Positions 50,878 to 61,491 of a stretch of 64,000 nucleotides of DNA are shown here, piece after piece; position 1 is the stretch's first letter, and each line of letters starts with the position of its first letter. The stretch covers positions 482,075 to 546,074 of the forward strand of contig VZTI01002345.1 of NCBI GenBank assembly GCA_013397865.1. The letters are read 5' to 3'. The translations under genes were made by a program, and so were the position numbers. Under the pieces are notes generated by a model, which did not search any database, was not told the origin of the DNA, and worked only from the letters and a program-made list of their open reading frames with translations. The stretch comes from Struthidea cinerea. Its lineage: Eukaryota > Chordata > Aves > Passeriformes > Corcoracidae.

Positions 50878-52610
50878 AGGCAGCAGTGACAGCTCACATG
50901 CGGGAAACTGCCTGGGAGGGGAGCTGGGAAAACGAAACCTGCTCCTGCGCTGTCTGCCTGCTCCAAAGCTGCCCAGAAATGCCGCCTTTTAGTTTTGCGC
51001 GATTCCCTTGCCCCCCTCAGGTCTCAGGCCAGGAGGGTGAGGGGAGGCAACGAGGTTTCCCCAGCCTGGGAAACCCCCCAGAGCAGCTGTGTGCTCTGGG
51101 GATGCTGCTGCAGGGACCAGGGACACCCCAGTACTGGCATGCCCTGAGCTGCAGGGCACCCCTCCAGGGCTCGGGGGGAAGCCTCAGATCAGGGCTTTCC
51201 ACCTGCCTCTGCTGAACTGGGGTTCTGCTGTCACCCCCAGGCAGAGGACACTGAGCTTGTCCAACAGTCCTTGACGGGAATCCTTCTGCCTGGACACCGC
51301 GGGAGCACCCAGAGGGGTGCAGAAATGTCTCCTCCTGGCAGCCAGATCCCAGAGGGCAGGGATGACAGCTGGCAGGGTGACGTACCCCTGTCGGGCAGGT
51401 GGAGGTCCGGTGCCCAGCTTGCTGTGCCAAGCCCAGCTCTCCTCCAGCGCAGCAGTGGCCGTGTGCCAGGAGGGGACATTGGACCTACCCAGGGCTCGCA
51501 GCTGCGTCAGCCACTTGTTAGCTGGACCCGGTGGGAACAGGGAGAGGGGCTGCAGCCTCTGAAATGGGCACCTGGCACGTTGCAGTCCGGCTGTGGAGGT
51601 TGGCACTGGCTGGGCAGGCTGGGGAGGGCAAAGCCTGTGCTGCTGCTTGTGCCATCTGGCTTTTATCCTGCCAGGCCACCTCTGCCTTGCCTTTGCTCTT
51701 CACCTCCTCCTCCGCAGGCAGGCAGGAGGCCTGGCAGCATTCCTGCCCCGGCCGGGGTCTGGATCCAGCCCAGCTGTGCCTGTGCCGCTGTGGGCAGTGC
51801 CACACCTCCCTCTCTCTCAAAGCCTTCCTGCCAGGAGCCAAGCACTGTTCGTGATGCTCTGGGAGCTGCTCCATCCTCGCTGGTATCAGTTAGAGCAGAG
51901 CATGTTTCCTGAGAAGAAAACGTCAGGAATCAGCTCGGATGTTCCCCGGCAGAGAGGAGAGGGGCGTGCGGTGCCACGCAGCGCACTGGCATTGCGTACC
52001 AGGGGCCGCCAGTGCGTCTGGCAGAGGCGTCGGCAGCTCTGCCCGCTTCTCCCCCCGTCCCAGTGGCTTTTAAAGCAGCTCTCGCTGTCACAGAAACAGC
52101 TCTTGTTCGAGCACTGCAGAGCCACTCTTTGTACTTTGAACAGGACCCTTGAACGCCAGGCAAGGCGCCAGGCGCCGACAGCCAGGGCAGGGAAGGAACA
52201 ACAGGCCCCGGCAGCAGGGAGCTGGAGTGGAGGTGGCAAACCCTGCTCTGCCTGTGGGGACCTGCACAGTCCCAGAGCTGGGTGGCAGCTGCCAGGCCCC
52301 TGCTGGCACCTGGGGGCCCCCTTGCCTGCACCCCAGCCCCACACGTGGTCACCGGCGTGTGGGCACGTGTGCGTGGCGAGTCCCTGCCTGCCACACGTGG
52401 GTGTCTGCAGCCAGCCTGCTCCTGCCTCGCAGCTCTTTATGGTTTTATGGTTTTGGAGTGTCATCCGTGCCGTGCTTGTAAATGCAGACGGGTTGAGTGT
52501 CCCTGGGGATATGCTGTGGGGTGCCACGGGCACAGGGGAGGGAGCACGGGCACTGAGCTGGGTTGGGCACCAGAGCACCGGTCCCAGGGCTGCCTTTGCC
52601 ACCCCTGCAG

Positions 52611-52622
52611 TGTCCCGCTGAG
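52611..52622 (+). promoter_or_regulatory. ARHGEF37: 5' UTR part of ARHGEF37 first coding exon, after splice acceptor
   Basis: A pyrimidine-rich acceptor (ccacccctgcag, ending at 52610) precedes 12 nt of leader, then the ATG. This implies at least one upstream non-coding exon. Confidence 0.6.
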
Positions 52623-52814
52623 ATGGCGAGTGCAGAGCCTGCCGCTGAGGATGCAGCCGAGGCTGAAGAGGCCGTCTATGAGGTGCTGCCCTGTGACAGG
52701 ATGGAGCTGAGCCAGCGCCTGGCCGTGGAGGAGCTCATCACCACCGAGGCCAGCTACGTGCACAACATGCAGCTCTGCGTGTCCGACATCCGGGCACACC
52801 TCCAGAAGAAGCAG
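52623..52814 (+). CDS. ARHGEF37: ARHGEF37 coding exon 1 (residues 1-64)
   Basis: 192 nt, donor aagcag|gtgacg, phase 0. Acidic Glu/Ala N-terminus, then the start of the DH domain (SQRLAVEELITTEASYVHNM). Confidence 0.93.
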
Positions 52815-55800
52815 GTGACGCGGGGTATCTCCCCCTGCCCGCGGGCTGGGGACTGGAGGGTGAATCTGTCGAGAGCTGTGAGATGCCCAAATCAGTGCAG
52901 GGAGGTCACCAGGTGCTCACCTTCCACCTTCCTGTGCTCCCCGTGACCAGCCAAGGTCTGGGGTTGGACGGACATTGGGTCTGACTCAGTACAGCCACCC
53001 TCTGACTTTAACCCTGTCCTACTTGGGAGCCCAGACAGGTCTCAGCATTGCCAAAGCCTCCTGAAACAGAGCATCACTGCAGCTGCTGGGTGTGCCACGG
53101 GGCAGATAGAAGGTCACCAGGAGCGCCTCTAAAACACGTGGTCCATCTCTGATGTATTTGGCTTAGCCTGGGGCATCTTTGTTCCCTTCAGCTGCCCGAG
53201 CTTGACCTGGAAGGACTCTTCTCTAACACCGACGACATCCTCCATGTCTCCAGACGGTTTCTGAAGGGTCTTGAGGCCACGGCCGGCCCGGGGCAGGAGC
53301 AGCTGCTCTGCATCAGTAAGTGGTGCAGTGCCAGTGGCTGCCCCGTGCCCACCCACGTGTGGGGAGGGTGCCAGCCCAGCCCCCTGCCCTGACACCTCCT
53401 GCCCCTGCCTTGGCTCTGGGAAGCGCTGGTGCCACCACACCAGTGTCCACCCACGGGGCAAGGCTGACCTGCCCAGCCTGCAGACAGGGATGGGGACAGC
53501 ACCAGGCCCAGCTTAGCGGGGTGCCCGGGGGGCAGAGCACTGCCCTGGCACATTTGGCATTGCTCCGCTGGCTTCACCCTTCCAGCAGGCTGGGGAGAAA
53601 CCTTCCTCTGAGCCCGTGGGGAAGGAGCCTCCTCTCCAGCCCCGCTCTCCTTCCCCAGGCACCCTGTTCCAGGAGTTCAAGGAAGAGATGGAGACTGTCT
53701 ACAAGATCTACTGTGCCAGCTACGACCACGCCCTGCAGCTGGTGGAGAGCTACCGCAGGGACCCCCGGCTGCAGGAGGAGATCCTGGACACCCTGAATGC
53801 CACCGTGTAGGTCCCTGCTGCTGAGCCACCACCTCCCTGGCCCTGTTTCACATCCTGGCTTTGCCCTTCTCCTCTCTGGACAAGCTGGCTGCATGGATCC
53901 GTGTCACCAGGCTGGGTGTCATATCATGGCCACCACCTTAGTGGCATTTCCTGGTGGAATCCCTGGCAGCCTGTCCTGGACCCTTGGGGCCACTTGGTTC
54001 ATATATTTTATGGTGGATCAAAATCCCCAGACTGACCAGAGAGACACAGGCTGCCGCAGGGGACCTGCCAAACCCCTCCTGAACTACCAGTGGGGTGACA
54101 AACACTGTCAGAGCCAGGAGAAGCAGGAGTGACAGTGGAGGAGCTCCTGGGATCTGCTGCTTAGGGCACAGGCGATGTGATTCCCAAAGGAGAGATGCCT
54201 TCCCTGTGGGTGGAAAGGGAGACACTCTGCCAACACCCTCCCTCCCTGCTGCCCACGGAGCAGGCACTGATCCCGTGTCCCACGGCTGGACAAGCACAGC
54301 ACTGTTCAGGGAGGCAGGACACCCACCCAGGGCTGGCACTGCCCTCGGGGCTGGCAGGGACAGTGTCCCCCTGCAGCTGGAGGGGAGCAGGAGTGCACAA
54401 TCAGAAATGCCCCATGACTTCTGGGCTGCTCTCTCCCAAAACACTCCCAGAGAAGCCGTGGAGAGCAGCAGGGCAGGAAGGCGGCCCTGCACACCAACCC
54501 TGAGCAACCCCCCTCTCCATCAGGCCTCACACGGGCGCCTCAGACCTCAGCTTCTTCCTGGTGATGCCGGTGCAGAGGGTCACCAAATACCCTCTGCTGC
54601 TGGGGAAGATCCTGGAGAACACCCCAAGCAGTGCCAGTGCCCACTCAGCCCTGGAGGCAGCGGCTCGTGCCATGGCCCAGGTCAATGCCAACATCAACGA
54701 GTACAAACGGCGCCGGGAAGTGGGTGAGTGGCCAGGGGCTTGGTGCACGTGGGGAGCACAGCACCCAGCCCAACCCCAGTGGTCTCCTGGGCACTAATTC
54801 CCACTTAAATCAGTTCAAAGCTCTCCTGCCCTTCGCTTAATCCTGCCTGGTGGAGCTGCAGACTCCTGGAACTCTCCTGGAACTGCTCTGGTCCTGTCAG
54901 TGCCACTCTGGGCAAGACCTGAAGGCTGCAGGAGCAGGGTGGCATGGGGGGGAGCTGAGGACAAAACCAGTCTGCCCACATTCCTAGAGCTGGGGAATGG
55001 GGAATGACAGTCCTGCCCTTGGGATAGGAGAAATCAGGCTCCCCACAGATGGGAGCTCGCCCTTCTTTTTGGTTTTCCTAGTCCTTTCCTTCCTTGATGT
55101 GTCTTGTGCTTATCCTGCTGATCAGCCCCTGTGCTGCTCACCTTCGTTGCCTGCTCAGCCATGAAGTCTCCTCTTCTGATCTCTTTTCCCCCTCTTTTGT
55201 GTCCTCCCATCCGAGGCAGCAACCAAATACAACAAGGCCGAGCACCTGACGCTGCGGGACCGCCTGGCGCGCCTCAACACCCACTCCATCGCCAAGAAAA
55301 CCACGCGCCTCAGCCGGCTCCTCATGCACGAGGCCGGCATCGTGGCCAAGGTGGGCAGCCCTCACCCCCTGCCTGCAGCCCGGCACCTGCTGCCCCTCCT
55401 TGGGTCGTTTCTGGGGCTTCTTGCTGCTCCTGAAGTGCCTTGATGGCATTATTGGGAGCAGGGGGCCAGCATGGGCTGGGGTGGCTGATGCTGCCTCCTG
55501 GTCCTCCATCATCCCAAGGACCAGGAGGGATGCAGGGACACGCCTCACTCCCCACCCCAGAGCTTTGCAGGGCAGCACTTTGGCCCCCAAAGGACCTGCA
55601 GGATCCTCGGGCCCCCCAGCAAAAGGAAAGACACCCCAGTGTTCCCCAGCACCACAACCACACCAAGAGCCTTGTTGCTGCCTGTGCCCCTGCACCGATG
55701 TTTTGACCCCTTTCCAGATTCACAGAGCCCCTCAGGGTCTCTCCTGCCTGTCCCCAGCCCTGTGAGCCTCAGGCAGGTGCCTGGCTGCTGTTTCAGCCCC

Positions 55801-58800
55801 CAGTGATGGGCAGCAGCCCTGCCCACGCTGGTGACAAGCTGCCCCTTGCCTTGCAGACAGAGGACAAGGAGTATGACGACCTGGAAGAGAAGTTCCAGTG
55901 CGTGGCATCCAGCGTGGCCACGCTGAAGGAGAACGTGGCGTCCTACCTGGGCCATTTAGAGGTAAAAACCTTGACCAGGGGTTGGCCCCATCCAGGCCTC
56001 AGGAGCTGTTCCTCCTTGGGATTGTGGAATGCTTTCAAGCCCTGTGGAAACCAGTGGCTGTTGGGGATGTCCAGGGGTTTGCAGCTCAGCTGAAGTGTGC
56101 TCTTATGTCAGGGATTGCACGACATCCAAGGATTGCTCAGGTCCAGGGGAGTTTAAACCAAAGCTGAGACTTTGACAACAGTGGCTGAGCTGGTGTCATT
56201 TGAGAATAATCTGTCCTTAAACTTATCATTATTTCAAGGTCTTAAATGATTGAAGAGGCCGGGTGTTGTTCAGCCTGGGAATTCTTGCTTTAATAACGTG
56301 TATGAGGCAGAAATGTCCCCAGATCAGCCCTGAAAACAAATCTCCCTTCCGAAATCACCTGGGTCAGCAGCTGCTACTGTTTTCTCATGGAAATCCCTTG
56401 GGGCATCTGAGGGAAATGAGAGTCTGAGTGCTGGCAGAACACGCAATCCCCAGACACAGCGCTACCAGGAAAGCCTCGAGAAGTGGCCGAGGGTTCAGCA
56501 GCAATTCCTGGGCTGGAAAGGCCTTGCAGGAGCAGATTGACAAGGGCTGCCCACACAGGACTGGGGAGGAGGTAAAGGAGTGTGCTGCTTCCTCCTTTGC
56601 AGGCGTTCCTGCTGCCCACCCCACACCAGAGTGACCTGCAGGTGGACGAGGGAGCTGCCCAGCAGTATCGCCGCCTCTCAGAGCGCCTCCAGAGCGCCGT
56701 TTTCCCGGAGTTTGTGAGTGCTCCTTCCCTGAACACCTCCTTCAGCTCTCCCACCTCCTGCCAGGGCACGGTGGGGCTGGCAGCCAGGAGCTGGGGGCAC
56801 GCCGGTGTCCCCACAGCCCCCCAGAGCCCAGCTCAGCAGGCAGAGCCAGGAGCAGGTAGCGGGGTCCATCTGCAGTCCCTGACACACGCAGCGAGGGAGC
56901 AGCTCCAGGGCAGAAGGGAGGGCAGAGACACAACAACAGCACAGCTCCAGAGCCCATCCAGGGCTGGGATGAGCTGCGGTGCCTGCCTGATGGGTGCAGC
57001 CAGGAGCTGGGCAACCCACAGGGAGACAGGGGAGCAGACCAGAACACCCCAAGGCAGGGGCAGAGGGCCCTTAAACGGGCTCTGGGCAGGGGTGTGCGGA
57101 GAGACTCAGCTGGGACTGGTCTGAGCCATTAGAGAGGGTCCTGCCCAGCTGTTTCCATGGAGCACAGGTTTGGAATTGTGGTGGGCATGAGTGCCCCCTC
57201 CCAGGGGTTTGGCATCCTACGTGCCCTCAGGGAAAGCTGTCCCAGGTGCTGCCCGCTCCACACAAGCCCCTCCACAGCTCCCCAAGCCTCTTCCCCCCCC
57301 TGCCCCTGTGCTGCCAGCTGGTCCTGTCTGGGGGGCTCACGTGGAAATTGGGGTTCTCTCACCTCCCAGAAGCAGCGTGTGGACAGGCTGGTGTGGCAGC
57401 CCCTCTGCAGCCTCTCGGACATGCTGGAGGGGCCCCAGCAGCTGGTCAAGAAGCGCCTGGACAAGCTGCTGGACTATGAGGAGATCCAGGAGAGGAAGAG
57501 CGAGATGGGCAGCGTGAGCTACGACGAGGAGGCAGCCATGAACACCTACCTGGCCATCAATGACCTGCTGGTGGCCGAGCTCCCCCAGTTTAACCAGGTG
57601 GCTGTGCAGCTCCTGGGGCAGATCCTGCGCTCCTTCAGCGCCCTGCAGCTGGACTTGGCCGCCCAGGTCCTGCACCAGGCAGAAAAGGAGCTGGAGCAGG
57701 TGAGTGGGACCCCTGAGGCACATGAGCTGAGCCAGACCTGCCTTCTTCAGGCTTGGGAGATCTCTCAGACATCAGGGCACCGCAGGTTTGCTGTGGCCCA
57801 GCTGCCCTTGCAGATCCACAGCTCCCTCTGGAGCATTTGTAAGGATCTCTCCTCCTCCCTGCCTGGGGAAGGCCAAATTTTCTCTTCTGCACTGTCCTGC
57901 TTTCTGTTTGTGGGCACTACTGGTAATTTACTGATGTGCTGCTGCCTGAGAGATCAGTGTGGACTCTGAGCTCCTGAGAGCTCTGCGCCAGCAAGGCAAG
58001 GAGGAGAAAGGCAGCTCCTGGCCTGGGGAACAGCCTCCCTCAGCCCCATCCCCTGGGAGGTGCCTCCCTGGACTCCTCGCTGCTCGGGACTCTGAGCCTG
58101 ATGTTTGCAAATACGGGGAGTGAGGGCTGCCAAAAGCCTTGGGGTGGAGCACAGCCCTGGCCTGAGCCAGGAGCAGGATGGGAACCACGTGCAGCTCAAA
58201 GCCACAGAGGAGCAGCTTTGATCCCATGTGCAAAGTGAATTTAGTGGCCAGGTCTGGTCTCTTGCTTTCTCACCTGTTTTCTTCCTCCTGCTTCCCTTCT
58301 GCCCTTACCCAGAGCTCTTCCTCCCTCAGGGCCCTCCCTGATCTCTGATCTCGGTCTGTCTCCTCAGCTGCCCCATGGCCACATGCCCCTGCCCAGCTTC
58401 TGGAAGGTGGTGGAGGACAGCCTGCAGCAGTCAGGTGCTCAGCTCCGTGCCTTCTGCCAGGCCTTTGAGACCGTCGCTCCGAGCCCTGGGGCACAGGTAG
58501 GGGCTGGGCAGGGCATGTCTTAGGCCAGCTGGGTAAAGAGAGAGATTGAACTGTGGCTTCTCAGTGCAGAAAACCCCCTTGGTGGGGAGGCTGGCTCAGA
58601 ACGTGGCCCGGGGGATTGCCGCAGTATTTCCCCCAAGCCCCTGGGAGCAGCTGGCTGGGGATAACCAGGGATGAAACAGCTCAGCTCTGCTGGTTCTGGA
58701 CACTCATCTCCAAACCTGGGGGTCGAGCAGGGAGTGTGAAGGAGTTTCTCCTCTTAACCTGCCCCTGGGATGTGATCCTGCAGGAGGGAGAGCAGGTGCA

Positions 58801-60133
58801 CAGGGAGGGCCTCAGTCTCCCGTGTCTCATCGAGTGCTCCCGTGTCTCTTGCTCCCCACCAGCCTCTGACCCCTGCTGAGGAGAGGAAGGTCCTTTCCCT
58901 GGTGAGCAAGCACGGCCCAGACAAGCTTTACCAGGTGACCAGCAACATCAGTGGCAGCAAGGACTTGGACCTGACCTTGCTGAGGGGACAGATCGTGGCT
59001 CTGCTGCAGAGCGCGGACACCAAGGGGAACACGAGCAGGTGGCTGGTGGATGCTGGAGGTACTGTGAGCACTGCGGGCAGCCTCTCCCTGCCTTGGCACC
59101 AGGGCCAGATTCTCCTGAATCACCTCCTTATCCCGGATGGAACAGCAGGCCCATGGTCTCCTTCCGGGCTGTGCTCAGCCCAAGCCCACCTCAGCTTTGC
59201 CATCAGCTGGACGGCTCAGGTGTCCTGACTGATTCCCCAAGGGAGCACTCGTGAAGTGTCGTGGCTGGGAAAGGAGAATCCGTGCACACGGAAACGCATG
59301 GAATGCCTTTTTTGTGGGAGATTTCTCCTGGGTATCCCCTAGTGATGGACTAGTTTGAGCAGGGCTGCTGTGCCGTGCCAGGCAACAGCCAAAATGTCAT
59401 TTCTGTCTCCTCCAGCCAGCCCTACATGTGGCAGGCAGCAGGGCCCCGTGACCTGTGTGTGTCCGTGTCCTGCAGGTCCCCGAGGGTTTGTCCCTGCTGC
59501 AAAACTCCGGCCCTACAGCCCGGTACAAGTCCAGCAGCCTGGGGTGCAGCTGCTGACCCTGGACGGTGGCACAGAGAGAAGGAGACATTCCTACGCATCC
59601 CCTGAGGCCCCCAGGCCACAGGTGGCCACCTTCACCCCAACGTTCCAGGTGAGAGTGGGGGACACCCCCGGGGCCATTCCCAGCAGCCCCACCAGCTCCC
59701 TGCTAGTCCTTGTGTGGGTGGGAAGGAGGACCTGCTTTTCCAGGTGTCCCCCTTGCTGGGACCAGGGTGGACAGGGCAAGAGAACTGTCCTTGGTGGATC
59801 CCCAGTCCCTCCACCATGGCACTGCTGTGCTGCCCTCTCGGAATTGCCTGTCCTGCCACATCCTTCCCCCTTTGACTCCCAGCTCCAGCAAGGGCTTCCT
59901 CCCTCCTTCCCTGCCTTCCACAGGTGGTCGCCGGCTTCTCCTTCGCAGCCAGGAGCCCGCAGGAGGTGACCCTGCAGGCAGGGCAGCCCGTGCTGGTGCT
60001 GGAGCCCCACGACAAGAAGGGGAGCACGGAGTGGAGCCTGGTGGAGGTGAACGGCCGGAGGGGCTACGTGCCCTCCAGCTACCTGGTGACCGTCCCCGTG
60101 CAGGACCCCGCGGGCTGGAGCTTGCCCGTGTGA
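52623..60133 (+). CDS. ARHGEF37: ARHGEF37, Rho guanine nucleotide exchange factor 37 (whole spliced coding span)
   Basis: A Tuba/DNMBP-like protein. From family knowledge it has a Dbl-homology (DH) domain, a BAR domain that binds curved membrane, and two C-terminal SH3 domains. It has been linked to dynamin-dependent endocytosis. Twelve coding exons join in phase to 682 codons (human about 675): 52623-52814, 53192-53315, 53659-53806, 54524-54723, 55220-55350, 55857-55961, 56603-56713, 57370-57699, 58368-58496, 58863-59058, 59476-59648 and 59924-60133. DH spans roughly residues 30-225 (LAVEELITTEASYV to ANINEYKRRREV), BAR roughly 240-450, SH3-1 roughly 511-568 (ends GGPRGFVPAAKL) and SH3-2 roughly 614-672 (ends NGRRGYVPSSYL). 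Introns are short (about 0.3-0.75 kb). The first ATG has G at -3 and +4. The acidic N-terminus differs from mammals, as expected for that variable region. Confidence 0.95.
53192..53315 (+). CDS. ARHGEF37: ARHGEF37 coding exon 2 (residues 65-105)
   Basis: 124 nt, acceptor ccttcag|ctg, donor atca|gtaagt. The DH segment includes LFSNTDDILHVSRRFL, matching the human LFSNIDDI region. Confidence 0.95.
53659..53806 (+). CDS. ARHGEF37: ARHGEF37 coding exon 3 (residues 106-155)
   Basis: 148 nt, acceptor ccccag|gc, donor accgt|gtaggt, leaving two bases of Val155. The DH segment is FQEFKEEMETVYKIYCASYD. Read without splicing, the frame would stop at once (gtg tag), which confirms the donor. Confidence 0.93.
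54524..54723 (+). CDS. ARHGEF37: ARHGEF37 coding exon 4 (residues 155-221), DH core
   Basis: 200 nt, acceptor catcag|g, donor gtgg|gtgagt. It encodes the DH signature FFLVMPVQRVTKYPLLLGKI and the terminal DH helix. Confidence 0.95.
55220..55350 (+). CDS. ARHGEF37: ARHGEF37 coding exon 5 (residues 222-265)
   Basis: 131 nt, acceptor aggcag|ca, donor ccaag|gtgggc. Encodes the DH-BAR linker: KYNKAEHLTLRDRLARLNTH, then KKTTRLSRLL. Confidence 0.95.
55857..55961 (+). CDS. ARHGEF37: ARHGEF37 coding exon 6 (residues 266-300)
   Basis: 105 nt, phase 0 both sides, acceptor ttgcag|aca, donor tagag|gtaaaa. Start of the BAR helices (TEDKEYDDLEEKFQ). Confidence 0.95.
56603..56713 (+). CDS. ARHGEF37: ARHGEF37 coding exon 7 (residues 301-337)
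   Basis: 111 nt, phase 0, acceptor tttgcag|gcg, donor gagttt|gtgagt. BAR segment AFLLPTPHQ to SAVFPEF. The most diverged exon against human, but of matching length. Confidence 0.92.
57370..57699 (+). CDS. ARHGEF37: ARHGEF37 coding exon 8 (residues 338-447)
   Basis: 330 nt, phase 0, acceptor tcccag|aag, donor gagcag|gtgagt. The largest exon. BAR core with WQPLCSL, KKRLDKLLDYEE and LLVAELPQFNQ, strongly matching human. Confidence 0.96.
58368..58496 (+). CDS. ARHGEF37: ARHGEF37 coding exon 9 (residues 448-490)
   Basis: 129 nt, phase 0, acceptor cctcag|ctg, donor gcacag|gtaggg. Encodes the link after BAR (LPHGHMPLPSFWKVVEDSL). Confidence 0.93.
58863..59058 (+). CDS. ARHGEF37: ARHGEF37 coding exon 10 (residues 491-556), first SH3
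   Basis: 196 nt, acceptor caccag|cct, donor tggag|gtactg. It encodes KLYQVTSNISGSKDLDL, then RGQIVALL and RWLVDAGG. This SH3 lacks a typical ALYDY start, as in the human protein. Confidence 0.94.
59476..59648 (+). CDS. ARHGEF37: ARHGEF37 coding exon 11 (residues 556-613)
   Basis: 173 nt, acceptor ctgcag|gt, donor ttccag|gtgaga. It ends SH3-1 (GPRGFVPAAKLRPY), then a low-complexity linker rich in Pro/Arg/Ser. Confidence 0.92.
59924..60133 (+). CDS. ARHGEF37: ARHGEF37 coding exon 12 (residues 614-682 and stop), second SH3
   Basis: Acceptor cttccacag|gtg, TGA at 60131-60133. SH3-2 has VEVNGRRGYVPSSYL; the C-terminus GWSLPV resembles the human WGWSLPS end. Confidence 0.95.
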   Translation: MVAGFSFAARSPQEVTLQAGQPVLVLEPHDKKGSTEWSLVEVNGRRGYVPSSYLVTVPVQDPAGWSLPV

Positions 60134-60514
60134 GCGTGGCCAGCCCACACCAACGGCACAGGATGGGAGCAGCCAGCTTGGCACCCGAGGACACCTCACA
60201 GGAGATGCTGGAGGGAGGCAGCCCCCGGCGGGGAAGGTGGTGGGAGGCACCTGGGGGACCCGGGCACAAGGATGGCACTTGGGAGGCACCTTTTGACAGG
60301 AGGCGTGAGGGTGCCAGGTCCCGTGCGTGTGTTGGCACAAAGCAAAGCAGCAGCAGGAAGTCAGGGCAGGTGGCTGCAGTTATCCAGGGATTTGCTGAAA
60401 TCCCTGCAAGCGACGAATGTGTCCTGGGGGGGATGAGGCTGCGTTGTCCCTGGTTAGAGCAGGATCGAGCAGCAAAGGTGCAGCGCTGCAGAGGGATCCT
60501 CAGCCGGGCATGGG

Positions 60515-60840
60515 GCACCTGGGCACTGAGCACCCGGGCACTTGGGCACCTGGGCACTGAGCACTGAGCACCTGAGCACTTTGGGCACCTGAGCACTTGG
60601 GCACCTGGGCACTGAGCACTGAGCACCTGGGCACGGAGCACTTGGGCACTGAGCACCTGGGCACTGAGCACCTGAGCACTTGGGCACTGAGCACTTGGGC
60701 ACTGAGCACTTTGGGCACCTGAGCACCTGAGCACCTGGGCACTTGGGCGCTGTGCAGATGGGTACTGGGCACCTGAGTACCTGAGAAACTGGGCACCTGG
60801 GCACCTGGGCACCTGGGAACTTGGCTACCTGGGCACCTCA
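60515..60840. repeat. GCAC-unit minisatellite with E-box hexamers
   Basis: About 40 head-to-tail units of two main kinds, GCACYTGR (8 bp) and GCACTGA (7 bp), in mixed order over 326 bp. By eye there are about 15 CACCTG and 6 CACTTG hexamers (E-boxes, CANNTG). It starts 382 bases after the ARHGEF37 stop codon. Confidence 0.93.
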
Positions 60841-61449
60841 GTAGCCTGTCCCTCGGGCACAGCGCACCTGCGGCAGCGCTGGGCTGCGCCGCGCCTCGCG
60901 GCCGCGAGAGGGAGCCCCGCACCAGTTCCCAGTGCCCGCTGGGCTCGTACTGGGAGCCCTGGTGCGGGGAGCGCGGGGGGACAGCCCGGGGGGTGCGCAC
61001 CGCTCAGGGGGCAGAGATCCCCACTCCCGGGACTCCCGGGGCCCCCCGTGCCCCTGCGACCCGCACAGATCCCCGGCGGGCTGGCACAGGTCCCGTGGAA
61101 GACGTTTTTGGGAGGATCAATCCGTGTCGGTCCTGACTTAAGGCTCGGCTTGAGAATGGAGACAGCACTCCCTCCCTCCTTCCCTCCCACCATTCCCGAG
61201 GTATCCCGGCCCCGTGCCTCAGTTTCCCCGTGGCTGCGCTGTTAGGAGATGCTGACGGGGCTGAGGCGGACCTGCCATGGTGCCAGAGCGGATTTCTGGG
61301 GCCCCCCGGGACTGGCACCGCACGCTGCCCATCCCTCAGCCGCCGCGGGCAGCGGAGCACCCGGCTGGCGTCGTCCCGGCTGCCCTGGGCTCCCGGCGCT
61401 GCCCGCATCAAAGGTGCCCCGTGCCGGCTGGCGAGCACTGGCAAGCCGC

Positions 61450-61491
61450 CCTGCCTTGCCCTGCCCTGCCCTGCCCTGCCCTGCCCTGCCC
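61450..61491. repeat. (CCCTG)n pentanucleotide repeat
   Basis: About eight CCCTG/CCTTG units in a row in GC-rich DNA downstream of ARHGEF37. Confidence 0.93.

Larger units (their letters stand above)
50000..50900 (+). promoter_or_regulatory. ARHGEF37: GC/CpG-rich block, candidate ARHGEF37 promoter and first exon
   Basis: CpG density rises sharply here relative to the flanks, with runs such as gtgccggtgccggtgccgg. The block is interrupted by 277 N. The first coding exon of ARHGEF37 (52,611) has a splice acceptor just before its ATG, so a non-coding first exon must lie upstream. This is the nearest CpG-rich block. Inference only. Confidence 0.4.
52815..59923 (+). other. ARHGEF37: ARHGEF37 introns (gene-free parts)
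   Basis: Eleven GC-rich introns of about 0.27-0.72 kb. Apart from splice signals, I see no repeats, extra exons or RNA genes in them. Confidence 0.65.

Noticed and set aside
51593..52621. 342-codon plus-strand ORF ending just before the ARHGEF37 ATG
   Set aside because: It ends in a stop before the ARHGEF37 start, in another frame, with no family motif. The splice acceptor at 52,610 marks the real exon border.
59703..60812. 369-codon minus-strand ORF with CPGAQ/SAQVL-type repeats
   Set aside because: It is the antisense of ARHGEF37 exon 12 plus the GCAC minisatellite. All three frames stay open there because the repeat units contain no stop on that strand. No independent coding evidence.
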